Below are positions 16,593-16,690 of a stretch of 16,690 bases of DNA, one piece after another. Every line of letters begins with the position of its first letter. Position 1 is the first letter of the stretch. The notes beneath the pieces are model-generated. The model had not been told where the DNA came from. It was given only the letters and a program-made list of their open reading frames with translations, and did no database searches. The stretch is from H2-BAC3 sp045863035 (GTDB lineage: Bacteria > Bacteroidota > Ignavibacteria > Ignavibacteriales > Ignavibacteriaceae). The position numbers and the translations under genes are program-made. The DNA is taken from contig BTUV01000065.1 of the NCBI GenBank assembly GCA_045863035.1, positions 1 through 16,690 of the forward strand. Direction: 5' to 3'.

Positions 16593-16653
16593 AATACACC
16601 GATAATGCAGGGGGCTCAAAGAGAGAAAGAGCTACTGTCGCATCACTCTTGAA

Positions 16654-16682
16654 TTGACGGATAAAGCCTCCGGAGTTTTATT
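16654..16682 (+). promoter_or_regulatory. Possible sigma-70-like promoter at the window edge
   Basis: TTGACG (16654-16659) and TTTATT (16677-16682) are separated by 17 nt, close to the housekeeping -35/-10 consensus. It would drive a gene beyond the window. Bacteroidota usually use a different consensus, so support is weak. The remaining bases between 16593 and 16690 show no gene. Confidence 0.2.
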
Positions 16683-16690
16683 CTGGCTGA

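Overview
The window looks like a piece of a draft genome (it carries a 100-N scaffold gap) from the Bacteroidota/FCB branch, most likely an Ignavibacteria-type or related free-living lineage. The best markers are a type IX secretion (T9SS) C-terminal tail with the 'NYPNPFNPSTTI' signature, a FISUMP domain, and intergenic heptanucleotide arrays. The lineage call is inference from protein style; no rRNA or other taxonomic marker is present. Every gene seen is on the + strand.

Region 1 (1-8992) is one enormous modular surface or secreted protein of more than 2,900 residues. It runs FISUMP domain, ten Ig-like 'SPNGGE' modules, a six-repeat BNR/YCF48-like propeller, fourteen fibronectin-III-like modules and a T9SS sorting domain. 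Its 5' end has no usable start because a TAA interrupts the frame at 16-18, and its 3' end falls into the gap. Twelve of the FN3 modules form six tandem two-module (A/B) super-repeats.

Region 2 (8993-11413) begins with a heptamer array. It then has a two-gene unit: an exported lipoprotein with a COG3650-like C-terminal domain, and an NtrC-type sigma-54 response regulator with no partner kinase in view. A 15-bp stem-loop follows.

Region 3 (11414-11721) is AT-rich and has no long gene. It holds an inverted repeat, a possible 48-residue basic small protein with a strong Shine-Dalgarno sequence, and a second heptamer array that ends next to the following start codon.

Region 4 (11722-15847) reads as one operon: TehB-like methyltransferase, GT4-type glycosyltransferase, ABC ATPase and two ABC-2 permeases. 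Three of the four junctions are 4-nt stop/start overlaps, and non-AUG starts dominate. The three ABC genes make a complete exporter of the kind usually annotated as drug or fluoroquinolone export (Rv2688c-2686c type); the true substrate is unknown.

Region 5 (15848-16690) has a GC-richer intergenic block that can fold into a long stem with a central bubble (candidate structured RNA, 6S-like in outline). It is followed by a monocistronic HU-family nucleoid protein with a clear SD and an excellent intrinsic terminator, and then a promoter-like sequence at the window edge.

No CRISPR array, tRNA, rRNA, transposase or phage gene was seen. The most unusual items are the mosaic giant protein with its A/B super-repeat, the heptamer arrays placed at transcription-unit boundaries, the small basic ORF, and the structured intergenic block before HU.
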